DNA from: Zonotrichia leucophrys gambelii
Taxonomy: Eukaryota > Chordata > Aves > Passeriformes > Passerellidae
Assembly (NCBI RefSeq): GCF_028769735.1
Contig: NC_088169.1
Location: forward strand, 39,160,729-39,224,728
DNA length: 64,000 nucleotides
Direction of reading: 5' to 3'
Below, piece by piece: positions 16,586-29,733 of the stretch. A program made the translations under genes and the position numbers. Numbering within the stretch: the first letter of the stretch is position 1; every line of letters begins with the position of its first letter. The notes under the pieces are model-generated. The model did not search any database. It worked only from the letters and a program-made list of their open reading frames with translations, and was not told the origin of the DNA.

Positions 16586-16970
16586 TGTCACAGCCATCTT
16601 TTCATAAAAATTCTCTCTTTGGGATTTTTCCTCTTCTGGGAAGCCGAGGCCCCAGAAAGAGTATGTAAACAATAATTATCTGCTGATGTGGAATGCAATG
16701 GGTGCACCTGTGATTGACTCATGTTCCATGTTTACAATTAAGGGCCAATCACAGGACCAAGCTCTCTGGAACAGATTCACAGAGAGCTCTCTTCTTTTTA
16801 GATTCCCATTCTATTCTTAGCATAGCAGCTTCTGAACTTTTCTCTCTGTTCCTTTTAGTATAGTCATAATGTATTATATATCATAAAATAATAAATCCAG
16901 CCTTCTGATCATGAAGCAAGATTCTCGTCTATCTCTCTCACCCCGAGGAACCCTCACAAGTCACGTAACA
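16586..16970 (+). mobile_element. Solo LTR of an avian endogenous retrovirus
   Basis: The element starts TGTCACAGCCATC and ends ..GTAACA, giving the TG...CA ends of an LTR. Inside are a CCAAT box (16745-16749) in 'ggccaatcacagg' and a polyadenylation signal AATAAA (16890-16895) followed by 'tccagccttctga'. No internal retroviral sequence lies on either side, so it is a solo LTR. The flanks look like a target-site duplication: GGTCAC directly before (16580-16585) and GGTCAT directly after (16971-16976), with the first five bases identical. From memory it resembles the TguLTR5-type LTRs common in songbirds; I cannot confirm the family name. It lies 328 bp downstream of an exon, in the same orientation as the gene. 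Confidence 0.85.
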
Positions 16971-17039
16971 GGTCATTAATGATTTATCACCTTTTGCACT
17001 CTTCTTTCTTTCCCTAGAATGTCTTTTTATGGGCCAAGA

Positions 17040-17255
17040 ATCATACAATCACAGAATAGTTGGGGCTGGAAGGGACCTTTAGCAGTCATCTAGTCCAACA
17101 TCCCTGCAATGAGAGGGACTTCTTCAACTACATCACGCTGCTCAGAGCTCCTGTCCAACCTGACCTTGCATGTTGCCAGGGATGGGGCATTCACCACCTC
17201 TCTGGGCAACCTCTTCCAGTATCTCAGGTCCTTTCTGAAGTAATAATTCTCTGTG
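17040..17255 (-). mobile_element. CR1 LINE 3' end, relatively intact
   Basis: The + strand begins with the decayed octamers 'catacaatcacagaat', then 'ggggctggaagggaccttt', 'catctagtccaaca', 'tgttgccagggatggggcat' and 'tcaccacctctctgggcaac'. This is the textbook reverse complement of a CR1 tail. It is the best preserved minus-strand copy in the window and lies about 70 bp after the solo LTR. It ends near 'cctttctgaagtaataattc'. Confidence 0.92.
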
Positions 17256-20200
17256 ACCTGATGCTCTGATTCAAAGACCCTTTTTTTCCCCAGCCTTTGA
17301 AAAATACTGATGATAAATATTTTATGCTGGTGATTGAGTATACATCATGTTCTTGATTCAACATGTGCTTAACCACAGGATTATCTCAAAGTACAATGTA
17401 GCCTCTTGAATCACTGAGATGGGTCGCAAAATCACAGATAATGTGCTTACCTGTCCTGTTGAACTGAGGGTTTGACTGTGTCCTTGAGTACCATTACATT
17501 GTGAGAAACATATTGCATCTGTTTCTTTGTTTGGTCCCTGTTCCTTTGGATAGGGAGATTTTGCATCTGGAGTTGTGGCCTTTATTTTAGTCAAAATTGG
17601 ATCCTTTTATTCCTGTTTTGAATTTGTCAGAACACAAAATTAATAGAGTAAGCATTGTAAGAAAGCAAAATACCACTTAATGTGCTAGTGAGCTGAATAA
17701 ATTTCTGATGATTGCAAAACTCTGTGTTAAAGCTTTTTCTAAAATAGAACCTAAAAAGTATCAAATATAAAATTAGAAGTGGCAGATACATAAAAGGTTA
17801 TAAAATCATCTGAGAACATGCTAGACCAAATACCAAAATATAGTATTTTGTTAAATTAAAAAGAAAATTACTTTGGGACATTTTCCTAATTATATAATCA
17901 ATGATATAGTAAAATATGGAGCTGACCTTCGTATACTTCATGCAGATAAGTTCTTTCATTCTAACTGTTCCTCTCTTTTTTAAGAGAAAATCTTTATGGC
18001 ACAGATATTTTGACAGTTTCCTGTAGAAATAGGGAAAAAATTCTTTGTAAAAAATTTGCATGTAGTAATGAGAAGGTCTGCAATTCTGTGAGTTATGGAA
18101 TGTTATTTAAAAAAAAATTAGTGGAATACACAATGCAGGAAAGACTGGACGTCATGTAATTGCTTGTGTCACTGAATATAACTTTTCCTTGAAATCAGCA
18201 GAAAAAGAATAAATGTGACATAGTAATGTTTGCCACATGGAAATTTAATTTTGTAGCTTTGGCACTGCCCATAAAATTCTGTTAATTTTTTCTATACATA
18301 TCAGGCTGCTCTCTGAATAAGTGTTAGTATTTTTTTTTTAATGGTATACAGAAACCCTTCAATTTTAGTTTTTTGAAAGTCTGGATTACAGGAAAACCTT
18401 AAAAGGGACAAATATCCAGTGTATCAAATAAAATTTAATACCTGCCCAAAATAGCGTTAAAGTTGGAAAAGTCAAGTATGCAGAACAGAGGGAATTTCAG
18501 ACTTGAAGCTGAATATCTCGCATTAACTCCTTTTTCTTTCAATATCATCAAGTATATGTTTTTAGATGTATAAGTATTAGAAATCCAATTTAAGTTACTT
18601 TTAAGGTACCTGGGATAGGCACCTTCAGTAAGCAGTTTATCACTTTTGCCATCTCCAGACCACACTTGTAATTTTAAATGGGCTCCCATGATTGTGTATG
18701 ATGACTACAGTTACACTAGACACCACTTTTTCCCTGAAAGTTGTTCCTCCAATTTTTCTGATGAATGGTGCTCCTCCAAAGAACAAGATACATTTTTTCT
18801 TTCTTATTGACATGTGGATGTATACCTCAGTTTTGGCATACTACTCATTCCTGCTTTGAAAGTAGTGATTTCCTCTTCTTGTCTGTAATACTCATCATTA
18901 TATGTTGTGAAGACTTACACCTATTTGTTCCTGTTTTAAATTTTGAGGAATGCAGTGCAGAAGCTCAGGTTGGAGTTAGGGTGTGCCTTCTTCATGTATA
19001 TCAGGACTGACCTTCCTGGAGTTAGCTCCAGAATTTATAATTCCCACCATGGGCTAGAAAAATAAATATAGAGAAAGAAATAACAGTTCTGGTGCAAAAA
19101 GAGGACAATATGGACAGATATTGGTCCTAAATATAGTTAGAAAGAAGGGGACATGTCACTTCTGAATGCGGGAAAGTTTACTAGCTGGGATGTGATAGAG
19201 CACAAAAGTATTAAAATTGCCTTGCCAAATTTTACTTTTGTTTTGAGGTTCAGTTTCTCAATTTTATAATGAGGGTTAAACATTCCTCTCAGAGGTTGAG
19301 TCTGTGTGTCTGTTTCAGGTGGCTGAGTTCCAGGCAATGGAAAGTGGCCAGAGTTGGCTGTACTTGTCCTTAAATAACTTCTGTCTTTAATGATACACAG
19401 CTGTAAATTTTCATTATTTTTTCAAACCAGATCCTGGGCTCCAAAGTCAAGATTAGAAAAATAAACCATCCAATTAGTGACCACCTGTGAGAGCTTTAAT
19501 TTTAGGTGATTTGCCTCTTATTATGCAGAACTCCATGGCAAACAGGAAGGGTAAAATCTTATTTTTGTGGTCAAGACTTCATCTATTTCTGACATTTTAG
19601 AAATCACTTTTAAGTCCACTGCCTTATGAATTATTATGGGAGAGTCAAGTTTCATTTTTAAATGGTGTCTTAAAATCTTCCTGTTCTTTTTTATTTGAAA
19701 GGACATGGTGTCTTCATCAGACACTTATTGCCTCTTTGACTGCAGCAAGTTCTTTTATCTTTCCATCCTTCTCAATGCCCGCACTGCCTGACCTCCTGTC
19801 TCTCCACCTCCTGAGTCATTTTCTGATGTTAGCTATGACAAACAAAAATACTGAAGTGAGCTAACCACAATCTGAGTTTTCATTCTGCCTGAGAATCAGC
19901 AAAATCTGACTTGCTTACAAAGGCTGAAAAGTTTATTGTTGTCGTTTGATAAGTCCTTTTTTTTTCTGTATTCTTACAGTTGTCTTCCCTATAAGGAATA
20001 TTGTCTTCTTCTTATACAATTTTATTACTCTATTTCCTATTTAAGATAAGTGATTATGACTTATCTTTTTTCTACTATGTTGTAAAATTTTTTTCTTGAT
20101 GGCATCTTCAACCACTATATCTTTTCCTGTCAAGAATTGGTATATTATGTAGATTTCCATAGTATGGATCTTTAGTTGCTTAAAAGATGGTGTGTTTGAA

Positions 20201-23200
20201 ATATAAAATCCAATTATCTTGATAAATCTATATATTTTAAACAGTTTGAGAGGGTTGATTTTTTGTTTGTGGGGGTTTTTTTTGTTATATCTGAGATTAA
20301 TTTCAGAGATATACAATATAGGGTGAAAATAGTTGTGTTCCCAGATCAATTGCAATTTACTCTTGGTAACCTCCAGTATACAAAAGGTACTTTCACACAG
20401 TACCGGAGAAAGAAATTTTTTCTATACAAGTTCTGTAGCTACTTACTTCTTTCTTTATTTTTGCTCCCAAGATACATTTGACTACGCAAGAATAATTCCA
20501 AAGCACATGATCGATTTATATGTATTCCACAACAGTAAATTTTCCTTTTGTAAATCTCAGTCTGCACTGGAGCTAAGGGAAAGGAAGTCTCATCAAAAGA
20601 GAAAAAGCTAATATGGCTAACTGCCATAAATTGTAATAAATTGTAGTACTTACCTATTTTCCCATAGTCATTCTTTAAGGTGCCTTTTTTTAACACTTTT
20701 GATAAGGTATAGGCTGAATATTTCTGTAGGCCTGTCTGCCTGTTACCATGGAGGTCAATTTAAAATCCTTCTTTGCAAAGTTTCTTGTTTAAAGCAGGAG
20801 ATCCCCAGGAAAACAGATAAGAAAAGTAATTACTGAGTAATGGAAAGATCTAAGAGGCTTCTTGTCATCTTTCCATCTGTCTATGGATAAGCCACGAAAA
20901 TGTCAGAAAACAGCTTCAAAGACTCTGAAGCTGAAAGTTCACCAAAATATCTAATAGAGGAAATAAATACAATTAAAAAGAACAAAAGGAATTTGAGATT
21001 CTGTCTTACATCAGCAGTGGGAAAGTAAGAATGAGTAATTAGGTTTCTGAGAAAGGGAAGAAATCAAAGCCCAAGCTGAAAAAATCAGTGTAATGGGACT
21101 TCTTTAACAGAGCACATTAATTTATTGATTTTAGTGGACAACCAGATCTGCTTTATTATTGTCTTTGGGACTTACTAACAATCTCTCTTACTGGTAGCAT
21201 GTCTCTAGGATAAATTCCTCAGGGACATGAGAAATGGAAAAAATTTACTTTTCCCGGCCTGATGTTGTTTAAACCCCAACCAAAACCAATTAAAATACAG
21301 CATCAGTCAAAAAGGGAAGTAATTCAGTTTACTTCATGTCAGAGGAATGGATGAGAGTGCTGATGTGGGAGCACTATTGGTGCCCAGGAGAAAGAGCCTT
21401 CAGGAGTTGGGCTCTTGTCACTTTCACGGGGCATGTGATTTCTAAGCAGAAATCCTGTTTTTTATTAGAATTGGGATACGGATATTTACCCAAAGTAATT
21501 ACACTGTTAATTAATTTAACACATATTTTACACTGTTTTTGTTTTTCCAGCTCAGTTTTAAACAAAAATATGACTTTTTAGTGATGGTCTAGGATAGAAT
21601 GATGAGAACCCAATTATTTCAGCTCCTGTTGACTCAGTAATGACATGTACTTGTCTGTATTAAGATTTGGAGCGGTTTAAGTTTACACAATTCTCTGTCT
21701 CAGTGCAGCCATCAAAGTTGATTGAATTTCTTCTCAGCCGGTCAATTTTTATGAGATTTTTTTTTAAATAAGTTTTTTTGAGTAAACTAGAGTGGATTTT
21801 ACACATTATTTGGAAATTGGCTCAGTATAAATACAAGAATTTGAATAACATAATCTCCTCCTTGCTGCAGGGAAAGTTTTATATTGAGCCACAAGATTTT
21901 TACCTGATAATCACTGTACAGAAATAATGTCTGGCGGGTACTGAGCTTTCCATGGAAACCAGCAGGAGATGAGGATTCCAGAAGTCAGAATTTCCTCCAG
22001 TGTATCACAAAATTGAGGGAAAGACCAGACATTCCCAGAAAAATGGAATCCCAAGAGTGATCTCCATTGAATCTGCCTGATGGGTGATTGGGTAGTGTTT
22101 GATTTAAACATAAAGGAAGCTAGGAAAATTCTCTTATTTTATATTGCAAGAGGAATCCAGGCAACTAATAGAGAAGGCTGTGGATGTCCTGACATTCACA
22201 GATGATATAACAGTACATCCAATTTAACCTTGAAATGCTGTGCAAAAGAATCACTTCTAGATGTGCAAGCATTTGTAAGGAATGCTGAGAGAGAATTTTG
22301 AAAGAGATCTGTTTCCATTTTGTTTCAGATCTCTTTTCATGAGTAATCCGTGTAATACACTATTTTGAAAACCAGAGGATTGTTTTCAGTTTTGTATTGT
22401 TGCCTGGAAGCTGAATGTGATGCCTAAATTCTATTCCTCTCCCTTGGATTAATGCAATTCAGTAAGGCCTAGGAATTGCTGCAATTTTCATCCATCCCAA
22501 GATATTTGTGAGCACATTGAAGCCATCATCTCAGCTATGTTATTAGTTCTGAGAACTTGTGGAGAGTGAGTGGGAAGCAGGAAAACAGTAGAAGTCTATA
22601 AAAGGAGGAAGGAGACAGGACAAGAGAAGCCAGGGAATTATATCTGGGATACTTAGGCTTAACTTCTTTCCCTGAAAGAATTCTGTGGTAAACAAAACTT
22701 TTGTAAGCAGTTGGAAGAAAACAAGGAAGTGAGTAGGAGCTAATATGGATTTCTAAAGGATGAACCATGTCAAACAAATATAATTGCCTATGGCAGTATA
22801 ACAGCCATGTGAATTGAATGTCATATTTCTTTAGTTTAGAAAGGCTTTGTAGCAGTCTCACAGGACATTTTTGTAAGCTGGCAGGAGAAACATGGTTGAG
22901 GGGAAAATAATCATAGAATAGGTCCAAAACTGCTTAAAAAACATGCTCAGTGAGATGCTATTAATATCAGAACAGAAAGAACAGGGATCCTCATAAGTCT
23001 GCCATGTGCTTTGTGGAGTTTCATTAATATCCTGCATGGTGGTACAGTTACTGCTTTGAGGATGATGTGAGGTTGGGAAGGACTGCCCATGTTTCGAAAG
23101 ACAAGATTAGAATGACAACAGTATTGAAACATTGAAGAAATGCTCTGAAAAGTTGGATGAAAGGCAGCAGGGACAACATACTGCACTTAGGAAAAACCAG

Positions 23201-23385
23201 CTGTACAAATACAGCATAGTGAGTCATGTGGAAAAGGTAGTTCTGCATAAAGTGATTTAGAAGCATAATGGAGGAATGGAGATCAACAGTACTGTGGGCA
23301 TGTAAAAATGTAAAATTGTAGTGTCTTACAACATACGGGCATCGTCTGGAGAGAGTCTAAAGGAGCAAATATATATGTAGAGAGA

Positions 23386-23446
23386 AATTGATAAAGTGTT
23401 CAGCAGTTTTTTAACAGAATTGATAAAGAGTGTTCAGCAGTTTTTT
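23386..23446. repeat. 27/29-bp direct duplication inside the CR1 copy
   Basis: Units 23386-23412 and 23418-23446 both read aattgataaag(ag)tgttcagcag followed by T6. The second unit has two extra bases, and 'aacag' separates them. It is a local duplication acquired after the element inserted, because it is not part of the normal CR1 order. Confidence 0.85.
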
Positions 23447-23493
23447 GACTTTAAAAGAGTGGTAGACATATCACAGGTTTTGTGTGGATAACA

Positions 23494-23529
23494 CTTTTGC
23501 ACAGAATATGGGAATATTCTGTGCAAAAG
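23494..23529. repeat. Perfect 16-bp hairpin with 4-nt loop
   Basis: The left arm cttttgcacagaatat (23494-23509) and right arm atattctgtgcaaaag (23514-23529) are exact reverse complements around the loop ggga. It lies in the 3' half of a decayed CR1 copy, so perfect arms suggest a later local inverted duplication, for example by template switching. Confidence 0.9.
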
Positions 23530-26500
23530 GGAATATGGTCACTCTTTCTGTAATACACTAGAATAAGAAGTACACGTACAAAATTTCAAGATGAAAATTT
23601 CATGTCAGAGAGGACATTAGGAAAAAAGTTTGCAGTGGTAGGTGTAAAGTTGCACCTATTTCTTAGACAGGCTCCCAGTTTCACTCCTGAGGATCTTTAA
23701 AACAGCCTGTGGGAACTTCTCTCGGGAAAAGTAGAAATAGACTGGGGCAGAGAACTATATTTAATGTCCTGTAGAGTGTTCGTATCCAACCTTATTTTTC
23801 TGTGATTTTATGTAGTCCTTCTTGACATAACAAAAGGTCCAGAGTCATTATCCTGAACATCTAAAGAACAATTTGCCTTTGCTACATCCCTTTTAAAGGG
23901 AGGCACATTGGAAGTGAGGAGGATTGGATGCAGAGCTATTGTACATTAGGACAGAAGTGAGAGAGTGGCTTCCTGCAGTTTTTATTGTTTTATCTCCCTT
24001 TGTGTACCAACTAAGGTGAGAGCCTATTCATGAATGTTCCAACTTCATTTTTCATCCTACCCCACATGGAAAGTCCAAACCTCCCACCAAAACATGCTTT
24101 TTACTATCAGAGGTGCTATCATTAACTTTTTTGTTCTAGTTACATAAAATAAATTTGTACTCAGTCTTTACACATGTCTCTTATCACTGCTTATGTAGTT
24201 TGGCCCTCACTCCCCTGCTCACTCTCTCATGTAAGATACCAGAGTTTTTAATAAATTTCAAGAAAATCCCCCAAATCTGATGTCACTCCTTAGTGTGGAA
24301 GACCTGCCTTTATACTCAGTGAACTACGCTCTTTGTACTTGGCACAAATGCATACCACATTCGCTTTTTTTCCAGTGCCTAAAATACTTGCCACCCTTTT
24401 GTCCCTGTTGTAGCAGGCTGTTCTGGGTTCACTGATGTGTGATTTGACCAGTTTTCTTCACAAATTCCTACATCACTACCACCTTCTTCCTTTCAGCTCC
24501 TTGTCTTCATCTCCAGTTTGCCTCAAATAAAGGCTTGGCGTCCTCATGCCTTCTCCTTCTTAGGGGCATCTGCCAAAGCAGCAGGAGCAAGAGTCATTAC
24601 CTAGTACAGTTTAGCCTTTTGTGCTGACTCTTTTCTTAATTGTCATGTCCATTGCCCAGCAGCAGTATTAAAACTACAATCCAAACCAACTTATTGTACA
24701 CCTTCTACCTGGCAAGTTAATGAGAAGGGCTTTTCAGCTGCTATTTGAGGACAAAGCTTTGGTTACAATCTGTCAATGTCTCGTTCAGTTTTTCTTTAGA
24801 GCTGGAGGTAGCCTGAAGGCTTGAAGGCTAGACCAATTTGAGATTTTACATTTGGGTCTCTTGGAAACCCAGCAATATTTTAGATCCCTGAAAAAGTTAT
24901 TTGACCTTACTGTAGGTCTGCAGCTGTGTGTTTTAATACTTCTCCCTGCAATGCCCTGACAGGGAAGCCCTTTCACAGCAATCCAATTTTGGCAGTAAGT
25001 CTTCCTGCCTACTTTGAGTACCAGTCACGCTATCAACTGGAGATATCAAGCTGCTTTCTCCCAGGTAGAGTGAGAGTTTTGGCGGATGGGCCTTGTCAGA
25101 TGGCCAGTCACCAAATGCTAATCTCCTTTTTGAACTAGCTGGATGATGTTGAAATTTTTTTCTTAGGTGCTCAGTGGTAGCAGCCCCTTTTTCTGGGTTA
25201 AGTCACATCTCCTGCCATTTCAGATGTTTGTGACTGGTGTGTGTAAATGCATTTGATGAAGGCATCCTGTGTATGGTCTTCACACTTTGCAACACGACCT
25301 TTAGAAAGGAATTAGTTTTGCATGTAGTTCAGATTTGGATTCAGGGCAGTATTTTCTTATCATGCTGAAGGTCACCCTGTCTGGTGCCTAAGGAAAAAGT
25401 CTAGTGGGATAAAACTGCATGTTGCAGTGGTCCAAAGAAAGAGTCAGGAAAACTTTCCCCACTCATTGGATGCAGCTAACTCTGCTTTGTGGGTGAGGCA
25501 TCCAAAAGTGCAAGTAAACTTTGATGGAAGTAATTCCCAGATGAACTTCAATCTTGAGATTTTCAAATCCTACAGTGCAGATTTTTTGCCTTGGGTTTTC
25601 CTTATAGTGGTTAGACAGCAACTTAGAAGATATTTTTCTATATTTCATCCAGAGAATTCCAATATATAACATTAAGATTTTTTGAAGTGGTCCTGAGCTT
25701 CCAAATCACCAAATACTTTAAAATAACTTGGATACAGTCTTCAGCTTAGATTGTTATACAAATTTCAGTTCACGATGTTGCAATTTAAAAGACAAGAGAG
25801 GTGGGTTTTAATCTTTCTTCTAAATACTATAAATTAATGCTGTTTTGGATTATAACAGTACTATATGTATGAGATCAACTTATTTATAAGTCTAATTTAA
25901 TATACCTCAGTGACATGCAGATTCATGCAAGCTAGCTGGATTTGATTTTAACTCTTCCTGTTTATGTCCTGTATATTAAGCACTTAGAGTGACAGCTTCC
26001 TTCATTGTGTAAATGCCATTAATTCATGTTATTTTGATTCTTCTGAAATAAGTTTTGCATTGGCATACATATCATGCAATTGCCATTTGAATTCAGCTGT
26101 GTCAGGACTGACTGTTGCAGCCACAAAAATGGGGTGTCATAGAGTTGTTATGTCATGTGGAATTTGATGAAATCTCAAACTAGTACTTGTTTGTGCATGT
26201 TACTTTATAAAAAATGCATACTGGAACTTCTGATATTTTCTTTTTTGAGCTTTTTTTCTAGTACTTGTATGCACATTTCAGCACTTTCCATAGGATATAT
26301 TTCTTCTTTTACTCATTTTTCTGTGGTGAACTTCAGTGACTTAGTTGCTTTGAAGGGAATGGCTGAGTAAATTGAATTTAATTTCCTCTAATGCCAGTAA
26401 CAAGTGATCAAACCAATGGTTTGTCAAATTTGTTGAGTACCTGCAGCCATCCTGTTTTCATTTGGGCATTCTCATTTGATTCTTTTCGTGACACTATTGT

Positions 26501-27439
26501 CTTTGTGTGACATCAGTGATCTGCCATGGGAACAGAATCATCTGACTTTGATGTTAGCACCTGTGCTAGGAATCTAAATTCCTTGAATTTCCTCTCTAGC
26601 TGTCAGAGAGAGAAGGGTGCCTCAGGTGTGGAGGAACCCACTGACCTTGAACCTCTGGAGTTGTATTTCCCTCTCTCTGTCTTCATTGCCTAAAATGAGG
26701 TAGGGTAAGTCAGGACATCAGAGCTGCAGTCTTTACTTGTGCAGCTCATTCTAGGGGTTCAGCAAAGAGGTGTTGATCTTTGAACTTTTGCACCCTGAAG
26801 TGTGAGATAAGGTTAGTGATTTAATCTGAATCTCTTCAAAATTCCTGTGCAGTGAGTAGCAGTAGAAGCAACATCAAAGGTACATTTTTAGATGCTAACT
26901 TAGGTCACATGTGAAATGAAAAAATACTACAATCAAAATCAAACCCAACTTTACTCAGTGTTGCTGCCTCACATAATAGGCAGTCTGATGTGATGGTGCC
27001 TTATTACTGAATATGGGCAGGAAAAGAAAGTGCATAGTTTTCTTAATTTGTTGAATAAACATGTAAGTAATTTTTGTCTTCTAAAATGGGAAAAAACTAA
27101 GATTATCCAAGTTTCATCCACAGACTCCAATTTAGACACTACAAGATTGTGAAAACTGGCAAAAATACCCCCCAATACTGGAGCCTGAAAGTGAACAGAT
27201 AAATAGTGAATAAAAGATCTAAACTCAATTGCAAGATATTAAAAAAGTAATTAAAAAAGTAATTGGGGAAAATTACTGAAAGAAAATACATTAGCAGTAG
27301 TAAGATATTACAGTATCTATATATTGAATTTAAAATTAAAAGTAACTATTGTATCATCTAGTCAGGCTTCAATTTTTTCCCTTCTGTGACACCATATAGC
27401 TTGTGTTTGACTCCAGTGCATCTCCTAGGTGTGTATCTA

Positions 27440-28760
27440 TTCTTGACTGGTTTGCAGAAGAACAGCATAAGCAAGGGAAATTTTTGTTTCTTACAAAAAC
27501 TATTTCACTGTTAAAAAGTGTTCCTAATTCATAATTTTAATTTGTCTGGTTTCTACTGTTAGCTTTCTTTTCTTGTTATAATTTTTTATGCCAGATTACA
27601 CAGAACCTTAATTCCTAGTATTTTCTCTGTGTGAATCCACTTAGAACAATTGAAGCACCTTTCAATATGTTTTTCAATAAACTAACATTATTTAGCTCTT
27701 TAGATCTTTTTCTGCAAACCATCTTCTTCAATGTTATCATTTTCTTTTTTTCTATTACTTCTTCAGTTTTTAAAATATTAAACTGTGATCAAAAATCTGT
27801 ATGTACTACTCATCATGATTTGTATGAGTTTCATGTGCAGAGGAACATTAATTCATTATTGCTTATGTGTGTACAGTCTGGAGAAGCAGTTTTTTCTTGC
27901 CATGATGTTATTGGGACTAATATGAGAGGATGCCTTGTTATATCCCCTCATCTCAAATTTTGTGTGGCACCTATATTCTATAACATAATATTTCCATCCT
28001 CTTATCCCTTTTAATGCATAGGCTGCAGGCCAGTGATCCTGCCATTATAACCTTGCATTTGGCTGTATTAAAGCATATTTTAGGTTATTTGATCAAGCTA
28101 ACCAAGTAATTCTGATAACTTGTCATAATGCCTTGTTCTTATTGTTATTTATGTTTCTATCCTTATTCTTATTTTTGTATGTTTTCCCCTCATTGATTCT
28201 GGTAGATAATTTTGATAATTTCACTGGGAAGTGTTTTTGACATGTCAGTTAATCAGTTTTCAGCCCATTTAGCTGGTACTTTATTGATATTATATAGTGC
28301 CAACTTTTTAATCAGTCATATGTTACTGAATGAATTGCTTTACAAAGTCCAAGATAGGCAATTTCATTTGACAAATCTGTAATCTTACAAAACTCATGTT
28401 GCTGTGATGAGTATTATTTTCTCTAAATCCATTCTGGCTGCCACTTACTACATTAATGTTCTTTACTCTTTACTAACTAGACTTTTTATCAGCTTGCTCT
28501 TTCTTTTGTCTTGCTTGATGTTAGGCTAAGCACTTGAGCTGCTTGTTCTTTAAAAATTAATGGCACATTAGCATTCTTCCGGAATTTCCCTGCTATTTCA
28601 AGATTTATCAAAAATTAATGGAAGAGATGCCCTCGGTTATTTGGGCTTGTTGATTTGAATATAATTATCCCTTAGCAGATGCTGTCTGGTATTCTCTTCA
28701 GTTACTAATTCTTGATTAGTAGAGTCTGTGTTTGCCAAGCTAAAATGTAAAATATGGAAC
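27440..28760 (-). mobile_element. Ancient CR1-type LINE fragment, about 1.3 kb
   Basis: The + strand follows the reverse complement of an old sauropsid CR1 subfamily in order: 'gttaaaaagtgttcctaatt' near 27510, 'aattttaatttgtctggtttctac' near 27534-27557, 'catttggctgtattaaagca' near 28057, 'cattgattctggtaga' near 28191, 'tttacaaagtccaag' near 28339, 'atggcacattagcattcttcc' near 28560 and 'tttatcaaaaattaatgg' near 28604. It covers part of the reverse-transcriptase region and the 3' end. It is heavily decayed, with no open frame on its coding strand; a 127-codon frame on the opposite strand at 27631-28014 is chance. Confidence 0.75.
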
Positions 28761-29708
28761 GTTGCCAAAGCTTAAGCTTTGTGTTTATGCTGTTTGTAAA
28801 TCCATGAGTCCTTAAGCATGCCCTATCTTATCTTTCAATATAATAAAAGTAATGAATAGATATAAGACAAAATCTGTTACCAGAAAGAGTTGAAGGCTTT
28901 ATAGTTATAATTACAGATATAATTATGAGAAACATTAAATATGGATGAAAACTTTGCGCTTACAGTTTAAAAGATAATAACACAGATTTTGTTGTTGGAT
29001 TAAAAACAGGAAAGTGGCTCTGAAAGTGTGGTACATGAAACCTTAGATTTAAATTTGACCGAAAGTAAAATATTTAAAAATTACCCTTGGGAATACTCAG
29101 GAATATTAAGATTATAAAACATCAGAGGAAGAATTGTGACTAAACAAATCTGCAGTCCTTAAACCAGAGAGGTACTCTGTGACATTTCTTTCATTTTCAC
29201 CCATGATTTTGGATGACAGTCCTAGATTCTCTCGAACCTGTAATGGCTCCAGCAGCAGCATGGTTCTAAGTTGCCATCTCTTTCTGCACAAATTAGAAGA
29301 TGTATCAGTACAACTCAATTGCAGTATGGAGCCATTTCACTGAAGTTAACAATCATATGTGTGTCTCACTACAGGGTCAAGACTGAGTGCAAAGTTGAAA
29401 AAATTATGCCCAATTATAAAGACTTACTACAGCAAATTTTAGAGATATCAATATCCGTGATTTATTTGTTTATAATTATTTGTTAATTTTGTCCTTGTTA
29501 AGCTGAGATCATAGTGGGGTAATAATTATGAAAATAGTAGACAGAAGACTTTGTGATAGAAACAAAGCTGTTACAATTATTATAGCACAATATTGTTACT
29601 ATTCTAACAATTGTGCAGAAGCAGCTGTTATTATTGTTAGGCCTGTAAAAAGAGCACTAGTGTAAGGAAGTAGTCTAGGAGCTATCTCTTAACAGCAGTT
29701 GTATGTGC

Positions 29709-29733
29709 AGAGTTTCCCACTCTGGGAAACTCT
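29709..29733. repeat. Perfect 10-bp inverted repeat, 5-nt loop
   Basis: The arms agagtttccc (29709-29718) and gggaaactct (29724-29733) flank 'actct'. The motif GGGAAACT resembles an NF-kappaB or IRF half-site, but that is only a resemblance. Confidence 0.8.

Larger units (their letters stand above)
22600..23812 (+). mobile_element. Old CR1 LINE fragment, end of reverse-transcriptase ORF to 3' end
   Basis: Heavily decayed, but the landmark order is clear: 'atatggatttctaaaggatgaaccatgtcaaac' near 22744-22776, 'aaggctttgtagcagtctcacaggacattt' near 22840-22870, 'actgcacttaggaaaaaccagctgtacaaatacag' near 23180-23214, 'attgtagtgtcttac' and 'ctggagagagtctaaaggagcaa' near 23315-23368, 'agaggacattaggaaaaa' near 23609, and a terminal pair of degenerate octamers ending at 23812. 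This is the C-terminal part of CR1 ORF2 plus the 3'UTR. There is no intact frame. A tandem duplication and a perfect hairpin inside it are listed separately. Confidence 0.8.

Noticed and set aside
22535..23266. Minus-strand frames of 130, 79 and 72 codons
   Set aside because: They are antisense to the decayed CR1 copy on the plus strand.
27631..28014. A 127-codon plus-strand frame
   Set aside because: It lies on the antisense strand of an old CR1 fragment, and its Phe/Ile-rich translation reflects the T-rich antisense.
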